From Mycobacteroides immunogenum (lineage in GTDB: Bacteria; Actinomycetota; Actinomycetes; Mycobacteriales; Mycobacteriaceae): a stretch of 64,000 nucleotides of DNA. Positions within the stretch are counted from its first letter, which is position 1; each line of letters begins with the position of its first letter. Positions 1 to 9,975 of this stretch are shown piece by piece. The stretch lies in NCBI RefSeq assembly GCF_001605725.1, contig NZ_CP011530.1, forward strand, positions 2,914,001 to 2,978,000, given 5' to 3'. A program made the position numbers and the translations under genes. The notes beneath the pieces were generated by a model, which was not told the DNA's origin, searched no databases, and was given only the letters and a program-made list of their open reading frames with translations.

Positions 1-781
1 TTCGGACTCCAGTGGCCAATTCTTCGGCCAGAGTACGTACGGCGGCGGGGCCGCCGGGGGCCGCCGCCACCAGCGCCGAGCCGACGATGACGCCGTCGGC
101 GTATGCCGCGATCTCTGCGGCTTGGGCGCCGGATCGCACGCCAAGGCCCACCCCCACCGCGATGTCGGACACCTCGCGGACCCGGCGGACCAGGGCCGGT
201 GCCGCATTGGACACCGCATCGCGCGCACCGGTCACGCCCATGGTGGACGCCGCGTAGACGAATCCGCGGCAGGCACCGATCGTCTTCTCCAGCCTTTCGG
301 GCGTCGAAGAGGGCGCGACCAGGAAGATGCGGTCCAGATCATGAGCGTCAGACGCGGCCATCCAGTCCTCGGCCTCGTCCGGGATCAGATCGGGCGTGAT
401 GATGCCAAGGCCGCCCGCGGCGGCCAGGTCACGCGCGAAAGCATCGACGCCGTAGCGCAGCACCGGATTCCAGTACGACATGACCACGGCGTGACCGCCC
501 GCTTCGGTGATCGCGCGGACCGTGGTGAACACGTCGGCTACCCGCACTCCGTTGCTGAGCGCGGTTTCCGCGGCGGCCGCGATCATCGGGCCGTCCATCA
601 TCGGATCGGAGTAGGCGATCCCGACTTCGATGATGTCGCACCCACCACGCACCAGGGTGGTCATGAGTTCGATCGAGGTATCCAGGTCCGGGTATCCGTT
701 GGGCAGGTAACCGATCAACGCGGCGCGTTCCTCGGCGCGGCACTTGTCGAAGACCTCGGTGAGACGGCCGGGTTGTGTCAT
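1..781 (-). CDS. trpA: Tryptophan synthase alpha subunit (3' end outside window)
   Basis: The enzyme cleaves indole-3-glycerol phosphate and passes indole to TrpB. Reading from ATG at 779-781 gives 260 codons with no stop before the window edge, so only a few C-terminal residues are missing (family about 265-270 aa). The catalytic pair is visible: Glu52 in DIIEVG and Asp63 in MMDGP. The start overlaps the trpB stop as ATGA, so translation is probably coupled. It is the last visible gene of the trp operon. Identity is secure. Confidence 0.96.
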   Translation of the reverse strand, partial: MTQPGRLTEVFDKCRAEERAALIGYLPNGYPDLDTSIELMTTLVRGGCDIIEVGIAYSDPMMDGPMIAAAAETALSNGVRVADVFTTVRAITEAGGHAVVMSYWNPVLRYGVDAFARDLAAAGGLGIITPDLIPDEAEDWMAASDAHDLDRIFLVAPSSTPERLEKTIGACRGFVYAASTMGVTGARDAVSNAAPALVRRVREVSDIAVGVGLGVRSGAQAAEIAAYADGVIVGSALVAAAPGGPAAVRTLAEELATGVR

Positions 782-2073
782 GACTGGCTGCTGTCCTTGT
801 CGAAAAGGTCAAACCACTTGGCGGCTGTCTCGACGTCCTTGTCGCCACGTCCCGACAGATTCACCACGATGACCGCACCCTCACCCAGTTCGCTCCCGAG
901 TCGCAGTGCGCCGGCGACGGCATGTGCCGACTCGATCGCGGGAATGATGCCTTCGGTGCGGGAGAGCAACAGGAACGCGTCCATCGCCTCACTGTCGGTG
1001 ACGGGGCGGTAATCCGCACGTCCGGTTTCCCGCAACCACGCGTGTTCGGGGCCTACGCCCGGATAGTCCAGACCGGCTGAGATCGAATGGGATTCGATGG
1101 TCTGACCGTCGTCGTCCTGCAACAAGTAGGAGTACGAGCCCTGGAAAGCGCCCGGGGTGCCGCCGGTGAATGTAGCTGCGTGCCTACCGGTTTCGACTCC
1201 GTCGCCCGCGGCCTCGTATCCCACCAGTCGCACCGCGGGATCGTCGATGAAGGCGTGGAAGATGCCGATCGCGTTCGAGCCACCGCCGACGCAGGCCACT
1301 ACCGCATCCGGCAATCTGCCCACCTGATCGAGAACCTGGGCCCGCGCCTCCATGCCGATGATGCGCTGGAAATCGCGGACCATCACCGGGAAGGGATGCG
1401 GTCCCGCGGCGGTACCGAAGCAGTAGTAGGTGTTGTGCGCATTGGTCACCCAATCGCGCATCGCGTCATTGATGGCGTCTTTGAGGGTTTTGGACCCCGA
1501 TTCCACCGACACCACCGTCGAACCCAGTAGCCGCATCCGTGCGACGTTGAGCGCCTGCCGCGCGGTGTCGACGGCGCCCATGTAAATCACGCACTCCAAG
1601 CCGAGTAACGCGCACGCGGTGGCCGTCGCCACGCCGTGCTGTCCGGCGCCGGTTTCCGCGATGACGCGCGTCTTGCCCATCTTCTTGGCCAGCAGAACCT
1701 GTCCCAGAACATTGTTGATCTTGTGGGAACCGGTGTGGTTCAGGTCTTCTCGCTTGAGCAGAATGCGCGCACCGCCGGCGTGGGCGCGCAGCCTGTCGGC
1801 CTCGTACAGCGGAGAGGGGCGTCCCACATAGTGCGTCTGCAAACGATCAAGCTCGGCGAGGAACGACTGGTCAGATCGGATCTTCTCGTATGCGGCGGTC
1901 ACTTCCTCGATGACGGCCATCAGGGCCTCGGCCACATAGCGGCCACCGTATGGACCGAAATGCCCACGAATATCGGGGTCGTGCGGAGTGGACTCGGCGA
2001 TCGCCGCGCTCATCTGCGGCAGGCCGGCGTTCTTCATGTTGGATGAGCCGCCGGCGTGAAGGCTGTCGGGCAT
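778..2073 (-). CDS. trpB: Tryptophan synthase beta subunit
   Basis: PLP enzyme that condenses indole with serine to make tryptophan in the alpha2-beta2 complex. At 431 aa the length is normal. The PLP lysine (about Lys118) lies in the HTGSHKINN motif and the phosphate-binding loop reads GGGSNAIG. The start used is ATG 2073, 3 bp after the trpC stop. The mycobacterial core begins at MSAAIAE, so the in-frame ATG at 2037 is a credible alternative, and neither has a clear ribosome binding site. It sits between trpC and trpA with no trpF; that step is expected from PriA (13065-13796). Confidence 0.96.
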   Translation of the reverse strand: MPDSLHAGGSSNMKNAGLPQMSAAIAESTPHDPDIRGHFGPYGGRYVAEALMAVIEEVTAAYEKIRSDQSFLAELDRLQTHYVGRPSPLYEADRLRAHAGGARILLKREDLNHTGSHKINNVLGQVLLAKKMGKTRVIAETGAGQHGVATATACALLGLECVIYMGAVDTARQALNVARMRLLGSTVVSVESGSKTLKDAINDAMRDWVTNAHNTYYCFGTAAGPHPFPVMVRDFQRIIGMEARAQVLDQVGRLPDAVVACVGGGSNAIGIFHAFIDDPAVRLVGYEAAGDGVETGRHAATFTGGTPGAFQGSYSYLLQDDDGQTIESHSISAGLDYPGVGPEHAWLRETGRADYRPVTDSEAMDAFLLLSRTEGIIPAIESAHAVAGALRLGSELGEGAVIVVNLSGRGDKDVETAAKWFDLFDKDSSQS

Positions 2074-2076
2074 CGT

Positions 2077-2895
2077 CTAGCGAGCCGGTTTGGGGCAGGA
2101 CGGATGCGTGCCCGCGGTCACCAGATCGGCGACGGCTCCACGCGGATCGCCGCTGGTGACCAGGCCCTCACCCACCAGCACGGCATCGGCGCCGGCTCCG
2201 GCATAGGCGAGCAGGTCGGCCGTACCGCGAATGCCTGACTCGGCGATACGGATGATGCCACTGGGCAGTCCAGGGGCGATACGCGAGAAGCAATCCCGAT
2301 CGATCTCAAGAGTTTTCAGATCGCGTGCGTTCACGCCGATGACCGACGCGCCAGCGGACAGGGCCCTGTCCGCCTCTTCCTCGGTATGCACTTCCACCAA
2401 CGCGGTCATGCCCAGCGATTCGGTGCGATCCAGCAGCGACACCAGCGCCGTCTGTTCGAGCGCCGCCACGATCAACAGGATCAGGTCGGCGCCATGCGCG
2501 CGCGCCTCATGAATCTGATACGGGCTGATCACAAAGTCCTTGCGCAGCACGGGAACAGACACCGCCGCACGTACCGAGTCCAGGTCCTCGAGGCTTCCGT
2601 TGAACCGGCGCCCCTCGGTCAGCACGCTGATGATGCGTGCTCCCCCGTCCTCGTAGGCCTTGGCAAGTTCGGCGGGATCGCTGATATCTGCCAGCGCGCC
2701 ACGCGACGGACTGGCCCGCTTGACCTCGGCGATGACGGCGATACCGGGCTCGCGCAGGGCGGCCATCACATCGAGCGGCTTGGGCGCGGCCTTGGCTGCG
2801 GCTTTCACGGTGGCGAGATCGACAACGGCTTCGCGAGCCGCGACATCGGCGCGCACGCCATCGAGGATCGAATCGAGTACGGTTCCCGAACTCAT
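2077..2895 (-). CDS. trpC: Indole-3-glycerol phosphate synthase
   Basis: Converts 1-(o-carboxyphenylamino)-1-deoxyribulose 5-phosphate to indole-3-glycerol phosphate. It is a 272-aa TIM barrel with the family signature [12 protein letters not shown] (Glu57, Lys59) and the second catalytic lysine in VLRKDF (Lys119). ATG 2895 is preceded by GAGG at close spacing. The 109-bp gap upstream holds a possible extended -10, TACCCT on the minus strand (2959-2954), so trpC-B-A may have its own promoter in addition to read-through from trpE. Confidence 0.95.
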   Translation of the reverse strand: MSSGTVLDSILDGVRADVAAREAVVDLATVKAAAKAAPKPLDVMAALREPGIAVIAEVKRASPSRGALADISDPAELAKAYEDGGARIISVLTEGRRFNGSLEDLDSVRAAVSVPVLRKDFVISPYQIHEARAHGADLILLIVAALEQTALVSLLDRTESLGMTALVEVHTEEEADRALSAGASVIGVNARDLKTLEIDRDCFSRIAPGLPSGIIRIAESGIRGTADLLAYAGAGADAVLVGEGLVTSGDPRGAVADLVTAGTHPSCPKPAR

Positions 2896-3004
2896 GACCT
2901 CGACGATTCCCTTCTTGCGGCGCCCCCGCGCCTGCGCACTCGAACTTCACAGAAGGGTAGCCGTTGTGGGCCCGGACAAGAAAACCGGGTCACATCGAAC
3001 CGCG

Positions 3005-3622
3005 CTACAGCTGGGCGGGACCGACGGTCGGGTCGTGCCCGTCATCGAGGCTGTCCCACATCACCCGCTCGCTCTGCTTCTTGTCGGCGGGATTCACGGC
3101 CTCAGATCGTCGTGCCGCCGGGGTCTGGTACTTGGAGGCCGATGCGCCCCGCGCGCCCCGCAGCAGCGTGATGGCGGCCAGCACCGACACAATGGCGGCG
3201 ATCAGTGCGATGCTGGCGCCGCCCGAGATCCGGTCGGCTCCGACGAGGGTCGATACCGCGACATTCTTGACCTCAGCGGCCCGCAGGCCCATATCGCGAA
3301 CCGTCCACAAACTGATGCCGAGGTAAGCCGCGGCGGCGCCGATGACCGCCACCAGTACGGCCAAGACACGCAGCGCCCAGCCGCGGACCGCGAGGGTGGC
3401 GATGGCCGCGGCCATCAACGCGACGGCCAGCGGCACCAGCGCCGCGGACCACTGGGCACCGGAAACCAGCAGTGTTTTCGGTTCACCGAGTCCGTCGAAG
3501 GAATGCAACCGGACCCAGGTGCACTTCGAGGCCACCCACAGCCCACCCGCCGCGACCACGAGCAGCCCGGCACCCGCGAGTAATTGCCTGCGCCCCGGAC
3601 TCGGCGGGGCGGGGTCAGACAT
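3005..3622 (-). CDS. Trp operon-associated membrane protein (TIGR02234 type)
   Basis: 205-aa protein with about four hydrophobic segments (residues roughly 12-30, 58-80, 84-103 and 134-155) and a polar C-terminus. Position and appearance match the actinobacterial 'trp region conserved membrane protein' family (Rv1610 in M. tuberculosis), always found between trpE and trpC. Its function is unknown; a role linked to tryptophan or anthranilate is suggested only by context. Its start overlaps the trpE stop by 8 bp, so it is co-transcribed and probably translationally coupled. Confidence 0.85.
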   Translation of the reverse strand: MSDPAPPSPGRRQLLAGAGLLVVAAGGLWVASKCTWVRLHSFDGLGEPKTLLVSGAQWSAALVPLAVALMAAAIATLAVRGWALRVLAVLVAVIGAAAAYLGISLWTVRDMGLRAAEVKNVAVSTLVGADRISGGASIALIAAIVSVLAAITLLRGARGASASKYQTPAARRSEAVNPADKKQSERVMWDSLDDGHDPTVGPAQL

Positions 3623-5150
3623 CCGCGGCGCCAGTGAGGGTTTCGGCAGCGGCTATGGCATTGAGCACCGCGGTCGCCTTGTTTCGCGCCTCGTTGTACT
3701 CGTATTCGCCTGTCGAGTCCGCGACCACACCGCCGCCGGCCTGCACGTAAGCGCGGCCGTCCTTGAAGAGGGCAGTTCGGATCGCGATGGCGAAATCGGC
3801 ATTGCCGGCGAAGTCCAGATACCCCAACACCCCGCCGTACAAACCTCGTCGAGTGAGCTCGACCTCTTCGATCAGTTCCATGGCGCGCACCTTCGGCGCC
3901 CCCGACAGCGTGCCCGCCGGGAAGCACGCGGTAATGGCATCCAGTGCCGTCTTGCCGTCGGCGAGCGATCCGGAGACCGTCGACACCAGGTGCATGACGT
4001 GGCTGTACCGCTCGATGTGGCTGTAATCGCTGACCTTGACGGTGCCCGGGGTGCACACCCGGCCGAGATCGTTTCGGCCGAGATCCACCAGCATCAGATG
4101 CTCGGAGAGCTCCTTTTCGTCGGCCAGCAGATCCTTGGCGAGCAAGATGTCTTCCTCGTCGGTGGCGCCGCGCCAGCGTGTGCCCGCGATCGGGTGGGTG
4201 GTCGCCACCCCGTCCTTCACGGTGACGAGCGCCTCCGGGCTGGATCCGACGATAGAAAAAGCCGTTCCGCCAGCCGAGTCCGGTGCGTGCAGAAGGTACA
4301 TATAAGGACTGGGATTGGTGACGCGCAGGATTCGATACACCTCGAGCGGATCGACATCGGTCTCCATCTCGAAGCGCATGCTCGGCACGACCTGAAAGGC
4401 CTCGCCGGCTTCGATATCACCGACCAGCTTGTCCACGATGGCGCTGTACTCCTGCACCGTCCGCTGGCTGCGATAGGTGGGTGCCGGCCGGTCGAAATGG
4501 GCGACGGTGGAAGGCAGCGGTTGACTCAGGGCCGCCGTCATCACATCGAGCCGTGCGACGGCGCCGTCATAGGCCTCGGCGACGCGCTCGGGGGTGTCGT
4601 CCCAGTTGACGGCGTTGGCGATGAGCGTGATGGTGCCCTCGTGGTGGTCGACCGCCGCCATATCGGTCGCGAGCAGCAGCAACAGATCCGGAAGTCCGAG
4701 GTCATCGGTGGCGAGTTCGGGAAGCTTCTCCAGTCGCCGGACGATGTCGTAGGCGAGAAATCCGACCATGCCGCCGGACAAGGGTGGCAGGCCCGCGAGG
4801 GACTCACCGGCCAGCAGGTCCATGGTGGCGCGCAGCGCGTCGAGCGGATCGCCACCGACGGGAGCGCCCTCCGGCGTTGCGCCCAACCATGCCGCATGAC
4901 CGTCGCGCACCGTCAGCGCCGACGGCGATCCCGCACCGATGAAAGACCACCGTGACCAGGAACGGCCGTTCTCGGCCGACTCGAGCAGGAAGGTGCCCGG
5001 CCGGTTCGCGCCCAGTTTCCGATACGCGGACAACGGAGTCTCACTGTCCGCCAATACCTTTCGAGTCACCGGTACAACCCGGTGCACCGCCGCCAGGGCG
5101 TTGAATTCCTCCCTGGTCGTGGTGGCGGCGCCGCCGACGGTGCTATGCAT
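3615..5150 (-). CDS. trpE: Anthranilate synthase component I
   Basis: Makes anthranilate from chorismate, the first committed step of tryptophan synthesis. The protein is 511 aa from ATG 5150, which has GGGAG 9 nt upstream. An in-frame GTG at 5195 would add 15 residues that do not look like the family. The feedback-site motif FLLESAENG near the N-terminus suggests inhibition by tryptophan, and the C-terminal catalytic signature [11 protein letters not shown] is intact. No separate Trp-rich leader peptide is seen upstream. The glutamine amidotransferase partner (TrpG/PabA) is not in this window. Confidence 0.96.
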   Translation of the reverse strand: MHSTVGGAATTTREEFNALAAVHRVVPVTRKVLADSETPLSAYRKLGANRPGTFLLESAENGRSWSRWSFIGAGSPSALTVRDGHAAWLGATPEGAPVGGDPLDALRATMDLLAGESLAGLPPLSGGMVGFLAYDIVRRLEKLPELATDDLGLPDLLLLLATDMAAVDHHEGTITLIANAVNWDDTPERVAEAYDGAVARLDVMTAALSQPLPSTVAHFDRPAPTYRSQRTVQEYSAIVDKLVGDIEAGEAFQVVPSMRFEMETDVDPLEVYRILRVTNPSPYMYLLHAPDSAGGTAFSIVGSSPEALVTVKDGVATTHPIAGTRWRGATDEEDILLAKDLLADEKELSEHLMLVDLGRNDLGRVCTPGTVKVSDYSHIERYSHVMHLVSTVSGSLADGKTALDAITACFPAGTLSGAPKVRAMELIEEVELTRRGLYGGVLGYLDFAGNADFAIAIRTALFKDGRAYVQAGGGVVADSTGEYEYNEARNKATAVLNAIAAAETLTGAADV

Positions 5151-5216
5151 GGGGCCATTCTCCCAGACCGGCGCCAGGCGATTTGGCCATGCCACCGGCC
5201 GCGTGGGTATCTGGAG

Positions 5217-5708
5217 TTACCCCTGGTGTTCCTTGAGGGTCGCCACCAGCCGCTCCAGCGCCGCGACGACCGAGGCCCGCTCGTCCCCCAGCCCGGCCAG
5301 AGCTTCGGCTTCGATGCGTAGCCGCTCGGGAAACAGTTCGTCTACAACCTCGCGCCCGCTGTCCGTCATCGTGATGATTGCGGCGCGCCTGTCATTGGCG
5401 TTCGCCTCCCGGCGCACGTAGCCACGCTCTTCCAGCTTGCGGAGCATTCTGCTCACCCAGGCTTGCGATACGCCGAGCTCCTCGGCCACGTGGCGCGCGA
5501 TCACCGGCCCCTTGCGGTGGCGCAGCACCACCAGAACATCGTGTTCCGGTTCTGCGATAGCGGAGGACGCGAAGAGAGGTTCGAGTAGACGGGCCAGCAT
5601 TCCCGTCGTGCGCTTGAGCGCACCGATCACCTCCATTGCCGACGTGTCGAGCTCAGGCCTGTTCAGCGCCCAGTCGCGTGCGGTGATCGAGCTCTCGTGG
5701 ACGGCCAT
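5217..5708 (-). CDS. MarR-family transcriptional regulator
   Basis: 163-aa winged-helix protein. The HTH occupies about residues 60-115 (recognition part GVSQAWVSRMLRKLEERGYV) and the wing carries the family Asp-Arg pair in NANDRR. ATG 5708 has a GAGAGG Shine-Dalgarno. It is transcribed away from mmpS-mmpL across a 378-bp region with a long dyad, so repression of that efflux or lipid-transport pair is the natural hypothesis. The layout recalls Rv0678 with mmpS5-mmpL5, but the protein is not an obvious Rv0678 orthologue. Confidence 0.85.
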   Translation of the reverse strand: MAVHESSITARDWALNRPELDTSAMEVIGALKRTTGMLARLLEPLFASSAIAEPEHDVLVVLRHRKGPVIARHVAEELGVSQAWVSRMLRKLEERGYVRREANANDRRAAIITMTDSGREVVDELFPERLRIEAEALAGLGDERASVVAALERLVATLKEHQG

Positions 5709-5846
5709 CGTGCCTCTCGCTCCAGGTGTGCCAGGTAAACGTGATCGGGCCCAGGCTATCGAAACCCCGGCACCGCCATCGGCCAGCTCGGAACATCGGC
5801 CTGCCGGTGTGTCGGAATTTATTCCCCGAATGTGCGTACCAATCCC

Positions 5847-5882
5847 TGAGACAAGGATCTCACCGGAGAGATCCTTGTCTCA
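5847..5882. repeat. 15-bp-arm perfect inverted repeat upstream of mmpS
   Basis: Arms TGAGACAAGGATCTC (5847-5861) and GAGATCCTTGTCTCA (5868-5882) are perfectly complementary across a 6-nt spacer. The repeat lies immediately upstream of the probable mmpS -10, so it is more likely an operator, probably for the divergent MarR protein, than a terminator: there is no T-run and no gene ends here. The binding partner is inference. Confidence 0.75.
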
Positions 5883-5911
5883 ATACATAACTTGTATAGT
5901 ATCTGTCACGC

Positions 5912-5944
5912 GTGAACCCTACTTCCGCTCTCGCAAAGCTTTAA
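5912..5944 (+). other. Possible leaderless 10-codon upstream ORF
   Basis: GTG 5912-5914 opens a frame VNPTSALAKL ended by TAA at 5942-5944. It begins 10-12 nt after the TATAGT/TAGTAT -10, about where transcription should start, so it could be translated leaderless, as many short mycobacterial ORFs are. There is no Shine-Dalgarno. It is a weak candidate. Confidence 0.25.
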
Positions 5945-6086
5945 CGAGCTATACGAACCGCGCGTCGGGCTCATCCATCGTCATCGGTGACAACCAGTTC
6001 CACACCGCTCGGTAAGCGATGAAGCAAGCCGATATCGCCCGGATGCCGCGGGTCCCGCGGACCTTGGACCCTCGAAAGGTGCAGCC

Positions 6087-6530
6087 ATGAGCATTTCCCG
6101 AAGCCGTCGTGTGGTCAACAAGATCTGGTTGCCCGTGTTGGCGATTGTCGTAGTCACCACAGCGGGGCTCGCCATCAAGTTCGCGCACGGGATTTTCGGC
6201 TCACAGGACCGAACGCACAGTCCCGGAGGCAATTTCGCGGTAGTCCAATTCAATCCCAAGAACATCGTCTACGAAGTGTTCGGCGACTACGGCGGTTGGG
6301 CACGAGTTAGCTACTGGGATACCAACAACAGACCCGTCGAGATCCAGCCCACCTCCCTGCCGTGGACGCATACTGAGACCACAGTGCTGACCACGGCGAC
6401 CGGTGACATCACTGCGCAAGTCGCGGGTCAAAATGTGGGTTGCCGCATCACTGTTGACGGCTTGGTCCGCTCCGAGCACACCGCCACCGGTGAGCACGCG
6501 GGCGTCTGGTGCCAGGTGCTGTCGGCATGA
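6087..6530 (+). CDS. MmpS-family membrane protein
   Basis: 147-aa protein with one N-terminal membrane segment (about residues 13-32) followed by an extracytoplasmic beta-type domain with two cysteines (GCRITV and WCQVLSA), the usual MmpS architecture. MmpS proteins act as accessory subunits of MmpL transporters exporting glycolipids, siderophores or drugs. ATG 6087 follows GAAAGGTG. Its stop overlaps the mmpL start as ATGA, so the two are translationally coupled. Which MmpS number it corresponds to cannot be told from sequence alone. Confidence 0.9.
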   Translation: MSISRSRRVVNKIWLPVLAIVVVTTAGLAIKFAHGIFGSQDRTHSPGGNFAVVQFNPKNIVYEVFGDYGGWARVSYWDTNNRPVEIQPTSLPWTHTETTVLTTATGDITAQVAGQNVGCRITVDGLVRSEHTATGEHAGVWCQVLSA

Positions 6531-9367
6531 GCGCACATTCCGCACAGAAACCGCGGTTCGCCAGGATGATTCGGAAGTACTCGATACTTGTGGTGCTCGC
6601 GTGGGTTGCGTTCACCGTGGTGATCAATGTGGTGGTGCCACAGCTCGAACCGGTGACCGACGCGAATCAAGGGCCGCTGGTCCCGCTCGACGCGCCGTCG
6701 TCCAAGGCGCTCATTCACATCGGTGAATCGTTCCAGGAGTCCGACAGCAACAGCCTGGCCATGGTCATCCTGGAGGGTGATCACAAACTGAACGATGCCG
6801 ACCACAAGTTCTACGACGTGCTGGCAAGCAAGCTGGAAAACGACAAGAAGCACGTTCAATACGTGATGAATCTGTGGGGCCAGGGAACCACCGCGGCAGG
6901 CGTGCAGAGCTCCGACGGTCAGGCGGCCTACACGCTCGTGCGCGTCGCCGGCGATCAAGGCTCTACGGTCTCAGACGAGTCCATTCGCGCAGTGCGTGAA
7001 CTGGTCGGCGAGGTCCAGCCCCCCAACGGGGTCAAGGTCTACGTTTCCGGCTCCGCCCCGCTGTCCACGGACATGCTGCAGGTGGGTAACCAGAGCATGA
7101 TCCGGTTGATGTACGTGACCATCGTGATCATCACGGTGATGCTGCTCATCGTCTACCGGTCATTTACGACGGCATTTCTGACGCTGCTGATCGTGATGGT
7201 GGAATTGTCTTGCGGGCGAGGCGTCGTCGCATTTCTTGCCTACCACAAGATCATCGGCATTTCGGTGTTCGCATCGAACATCCTGGTGTCGCTGATTCTG
7301 GGCGCGGGCACCGACTACGCAATCTTCTTGATCGGCAGGTATCAAGAGGCGCGTCACGCTGGTGAGGACCGGGAAACAGCGTATTACTCAGCGGTTAAAG
7401 GTGTTTCGCACGTCATACTGGGGTCGGGCCTGGCCATCGCGGGCGCGACATTCTGCCTGCAGTTCACCCGCCTCAACTACTTCAACACCATGGGCATGCC
7501 TTGTGCGGTGGCCACGCTCGTCGCTGTCGCCGCCTCTCTCACCTTCGGGCCCGCCATGTTGGCCCTGGGCAGCCGCTTCGGGGTTTTTGAACCGAAAGTC
7601 AAGGCAGGCCATGGCATATGGCGCACGGTCGGCACTGTCACGGTGCGATGGCCGGGGCGCATTCTGGTGGTGAGCAGTGTGGTGGTGATGATCGGATCGA
7701 TCACGCTTCCGTCATACAAGCCCAATTACAACGACCGGATCTACATCGCCGACGACGTCCCGGCGAATCAGGGATACGCGGCGGCGGATCGGCATTTCCC
7801 CGTGAGCAAGCTCAACAGCGACATGCTCATGATCGAATCCGACCACGACATGCGCAATTCGACGGACATGATCGCGCTGGACAAGGTGGCCCGCGAGGTG
7901 TTCCATACCCCCGGCGTCGCCATGATCCAAAGCGTCACCAGACCGTTGGGCACGCCGCTGGAGCACTCGTCGTTCACCTACACGATGGGAACGATGGGCA
8001 CAAAGATCAACGAAATCCTGCCGTTCCTTACCGATCTCACCGACCGGTTCACCCAGATGGCCGATATCACCGACCGGATGTCCGGGCTGATGCGCCAGCA
8101 GCAGGACCTCACCGGGCAGCAGGCCGGATCCGCGCATATCTCGCTGAAGGGCGCGCAGGAATTGAAAGACGTCACCGTGAACATGCGGGACACCCTGGCC
8201 AACTTTGACGATCAGTTCCGGCCGCTGCGCAACTACTTCTATTGGGAACCGCACTGCGCCGATATCCCGATGTGCTGGGCCATGAGATCACTGTTCGACA
8301 TGACCGACCAGGTCGATTCGATGACCGATGCGGTGGACGACAGCCTCAAGGCCGCGGTGATCCAGGATGCCGTCACCCCGCAGCTGGTCGAGGTCATCGG
8401 CAAGAGCGCCGCCGAACTGGACAACATGAGAAAGGTGGTGCTCACCGAGCAGAGCACCATGCGGCCGATGCTGACCCAGATGAGTGAACTGGGCCGCCAG
8501 ATGATGGATCTCGGATACGCATTCGACAGCTCGAAGAACGATGAGTTCTTCTACCTGCCACCCGATGCCTTCGACAATCCGTACTTCCAGATCGACTTGA
8601 AGTACTTTGTGTCGCCGGACGGAAAATCCGCGCGTTACATGATCTATCACGATGGCGAGGCGCTGAGCCAGGAGGGCATTGATCATGCGCAGGCCTACCT
8701 GCCCAAGGCCAAGGAAGCGCTCAAGGGCACCACACTGGCCGGATCGCGCGTCTACCTGGGCGGTGCGGCAGCGACCTACTGGGACATCCAGGATGCCACC
8801 AAGACCGATCTCCTGATCGCGGCGATCGCGGCATTCGCCCTGATCTTCCTCGTGATGCTGGTGATCACCAGAAGTGTGGTGGCGGCACTCGTCATCGTCG
8901 GCACAGTGGCGTTCTCTTACTCTGGCGCCTTCGGCTTATCGGTGCTGGTCTGGCAACACTTCCTGGGCATACCGCTGAGCTGGTTGAACCTGCCCATCAC
9001 GTTCATCATCCTGGTGGCCGTGGGGTCGGACTACAACCTTCTGCTGATCTCGCGCTATCTGGAGGAAAGCAAGGCCGGGCTCAACACCGGCCTGATCCGG
9101 GCGGTCGCCAACTCCGGCAAGGTGGTGACCACCGCGGGCATCGTGTTCGCGACGACCATGATGGCCATGCTCTCCAGCGACCTGCTCTCGGTCGGCCAGC
9201 TGGGCTCCATCATCGGGTTGGGCCTGCTGCTGGACACCCTGATTGTGCGCTCCTTCATCACCCCCGCGATCGCCCGCCTTCTGGGGCCGCTGTTCTGGTG
9301 GCCCCGGCTGATTCCCGCACGCCCGAAGCCTGCGACGTATCGGGGAACCACGGTGCAGTCCAGTTGA
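6527..9367 (+). CDS. MmpL-family RND transporter
   Basis: 946-aa inner-membrane proton-driven transporter. It has an N-terminal TM1 (about residues 14-34), a first porter loop, a block of TM helices with GAGTDYAIFLIGRYQE (Asp-Tyr near residue 262), a long second loop (about 360-750), and a second TM block with VGSDYNLLLISRY (near 834). The two Asp-Tyr pairs are the proton-relay residues of MmpL proteins. There is no long C-terminal D3 domain. The start is the ATG inside the ATGA overlap with mmpS; earlier in-frame codons were not used. Its substrate is unknown. With a divergent MarR gene it could be inducible. Confidence 0.92.
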   Translation: MSAHSAQKPRFARMIRKYSILVVLAWVAFTVVINVVVPQLEPVTDANQGPLVPLDAPSSKALIHIGESFQESDSNSLAMVILEGDHKLNDADHKFYDVLASKLENDKKHVQYVMNLWGQGTTAAGVQSSDGQAAYTLVRVAGDQGSTVSDESIRAVRELVGEVQPPNGVKVYVSGSAPLSTDMLQVGNQSMIRLMYVTIVIITVMLLIVYRSFTTAFLTLLIVMVELSCGRGVVAFLAYHKIIGISVFASNILVSLILGAGTDYAIFLIGRYQEARHAGEDRETAYYSAVKGVSHVILGSGLAIAGATFCLQFTRLNYFNTMGMPCAVATLVAVAASLTFGPAMLALGSRFGVFEPKVKAGHGIWRTVGTVTVRWPGRILVVSSVVVMIGSITLPSYKPNYNDRIYIADDVPANQGYAAADRHFPVSKLNSDMLMIESDHDMRNSTDMIALDKVAREVFHTPGVAMIQSVTRPLGTPLEHSSFTYTMGTMGTKINEILPFLTDLTDRFTQMADITDRMSGLMRQQQDLTGQQAGSAHISLKGAQELKDVTVNMRDTLANFDDQFRPLRNYFYWEPHCADIPMCWAMRSLFDMTDQVDSMTDAVDDSLKAAVIQDAVTPQLVEVIGKSAAELDNMRKVVLTEQSTMRPMLTQMSELGRQMMDLGYAFDSSKNDEFFYLPPDAFDNPYFQIDLKYFVSPDGKSARYMIYHDGEALSQEGIDHAQAYLPKAKEALKGTTLAGSRVYLGGAAATYWDIQDATKTDLLIAAIAAFALIFLVMLVITRSVVAALVIVGTVAFSYSGAFGLSVLVWQHFLGIPLSWLNLPITFIILVAVGSDYNLLLISRYLEESKAGLNTGLIRAVANSGKVVTTAGIVFATTMMAMLSSDLLSVGQLGSIIGLGLLLDTLIVRSFITPAIARLLGPLFWWPRLIPARPKPATYRGTTVQSS

Positions 9368-9492
9368 TCTGGCTCGGCGGTACGCCTCCCAGTGAAATGC
9401 CCACACCGTACCGCCGGGCAGGTACACCGTGATGTTCTTCGATGGCACCGCACACCTCATCACCTCAAAGCCATCCAGACCGGCCGATACTA

Positions 9493-9508
9493 TCGAACAT
9501 GCATTCGA
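9493..9508. promoter_or_regulatory. LexA/SOS-box-like palindrome before the HIT gene
   Basis: TCGAAC-ATGC-ATTCGA matches the mycobacterial LexA box TCGAAC-N4-GTTCGA at 11 of 12 fixed positions. It lies 14 bp before a probable -10 (TAGCGT, 9523-9528) of the downstream gene, where a repressor would block transcription. LexA binding is inference; chance matches of this quality occur in a GC-rich genome. Confidence 0.4.
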
Positions 9509-9534
9509 AAGGCCAACGCATCTAGCGTGGGACG

Positions 9535-9975
9535 ATGGCCGACGACTGCTTGTTTTGCGGGATCATCTCCGGTGTAGTGCCCAGCGTGCGGGTCTCCGAG
9601 GACGCCGAAACGTACGCGTTCATGGACATCAACCCCGGATCGGACGGACATCTGCTGGTGGTTCCGAAGCGGCACAGCACGGATCTGCTCGAGATACCGC
9701 CGGACGACCTCAGCGCCGTTGCTTTGGCGGCGCAGCGCATCGCCAAAGCGGCAGTCGCCGAGCTCGGCGCCGACGGGGTGAACCTGCTGAATTGCTGTGG
9801 GGCGCAGGCCTGGCAGACGGAGTTCCACTTCCATCTGCACGTGATCCCGCGGTACACCGACAAATCCAGGGACGGATTGCGGTTGCCGTGGACCCCGGGG
9901 GTGCGCGGCGATACGCGCACCATCGCGGCTCTGGGAAACAGGCTGTGCGCGGCACTCGACGTCAAAGAAATGTGA
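9535..9975 (+). CDS. HIT-family nucleotide hydrolase
   Basis: 146-aa protein with the histidine triad FHFHLHVIP (His98, His100, His102) and an N-terminal CLFCGI pair typical of actinobacterial HIT proteins. These hydrolyse or transfer from nucleoside phosphate conjugates; the substrate is not predictable. TAGCGT ends exactly 6 nt before the ATG, so the mRNA is probably leaderless. Its 3' end overlaps the convergent nitroreductase gene by 14 bp. The 167 bp after mmpL contains only this promoter and the SOS-box-like palindrome. Confidence 0.9.
   Translation: MADDCLFCGIISGVVPSVRVSEDAETYAFMDINPGSDGHLLVVPKRHSTDLLEIPPDDLSAVALAAQRIAKAAVAELGADGVNLLNCCGAQAWQTEFHFHLHVIPRYTDKSRDGLRLPWTPGVRGDTRTIAALGNRLCAALDVKEM

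Larger units (their letters stand above)
5709..6086. promoter_or_regulatory. marR-mmpS divergent intergenic region
   Basis: 378 bp without a convincing long gene. It contains a perfect inverted repeat (5847-5882), a smaller dyad ATACA-N5-TGTAT (5883-5897) and a probable -10 for mmpS, TATAGT/TAGTAT (5895-5902), with TTGTCT at 5875-5880 as a possible -35 lying in the right arm of the long repeat. It also contains a 10-codon GTG ORF (5912-5944) and a short GC hairpin GGTCC-CGC-GGACC (6051-6063) just before mmpS. The mmpS leader would be about 180 nt, long for this organism. Confidence 0.6.

Noticed and set aside
5151..5216. A Trp-rich leader peptide for attenuation of trpE
   Set aside because: The only Trp codons upstream (two) are in an in-frame extension of trpE; there is no separate short ORF with a Trp run or a terminator pair.
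5847..5882. Reading the long inverted repeat as a transcription terminator
   Set aside because: No gene ends nearby: marR and mmpS both start outward from this region, and no T-run follows either arm.
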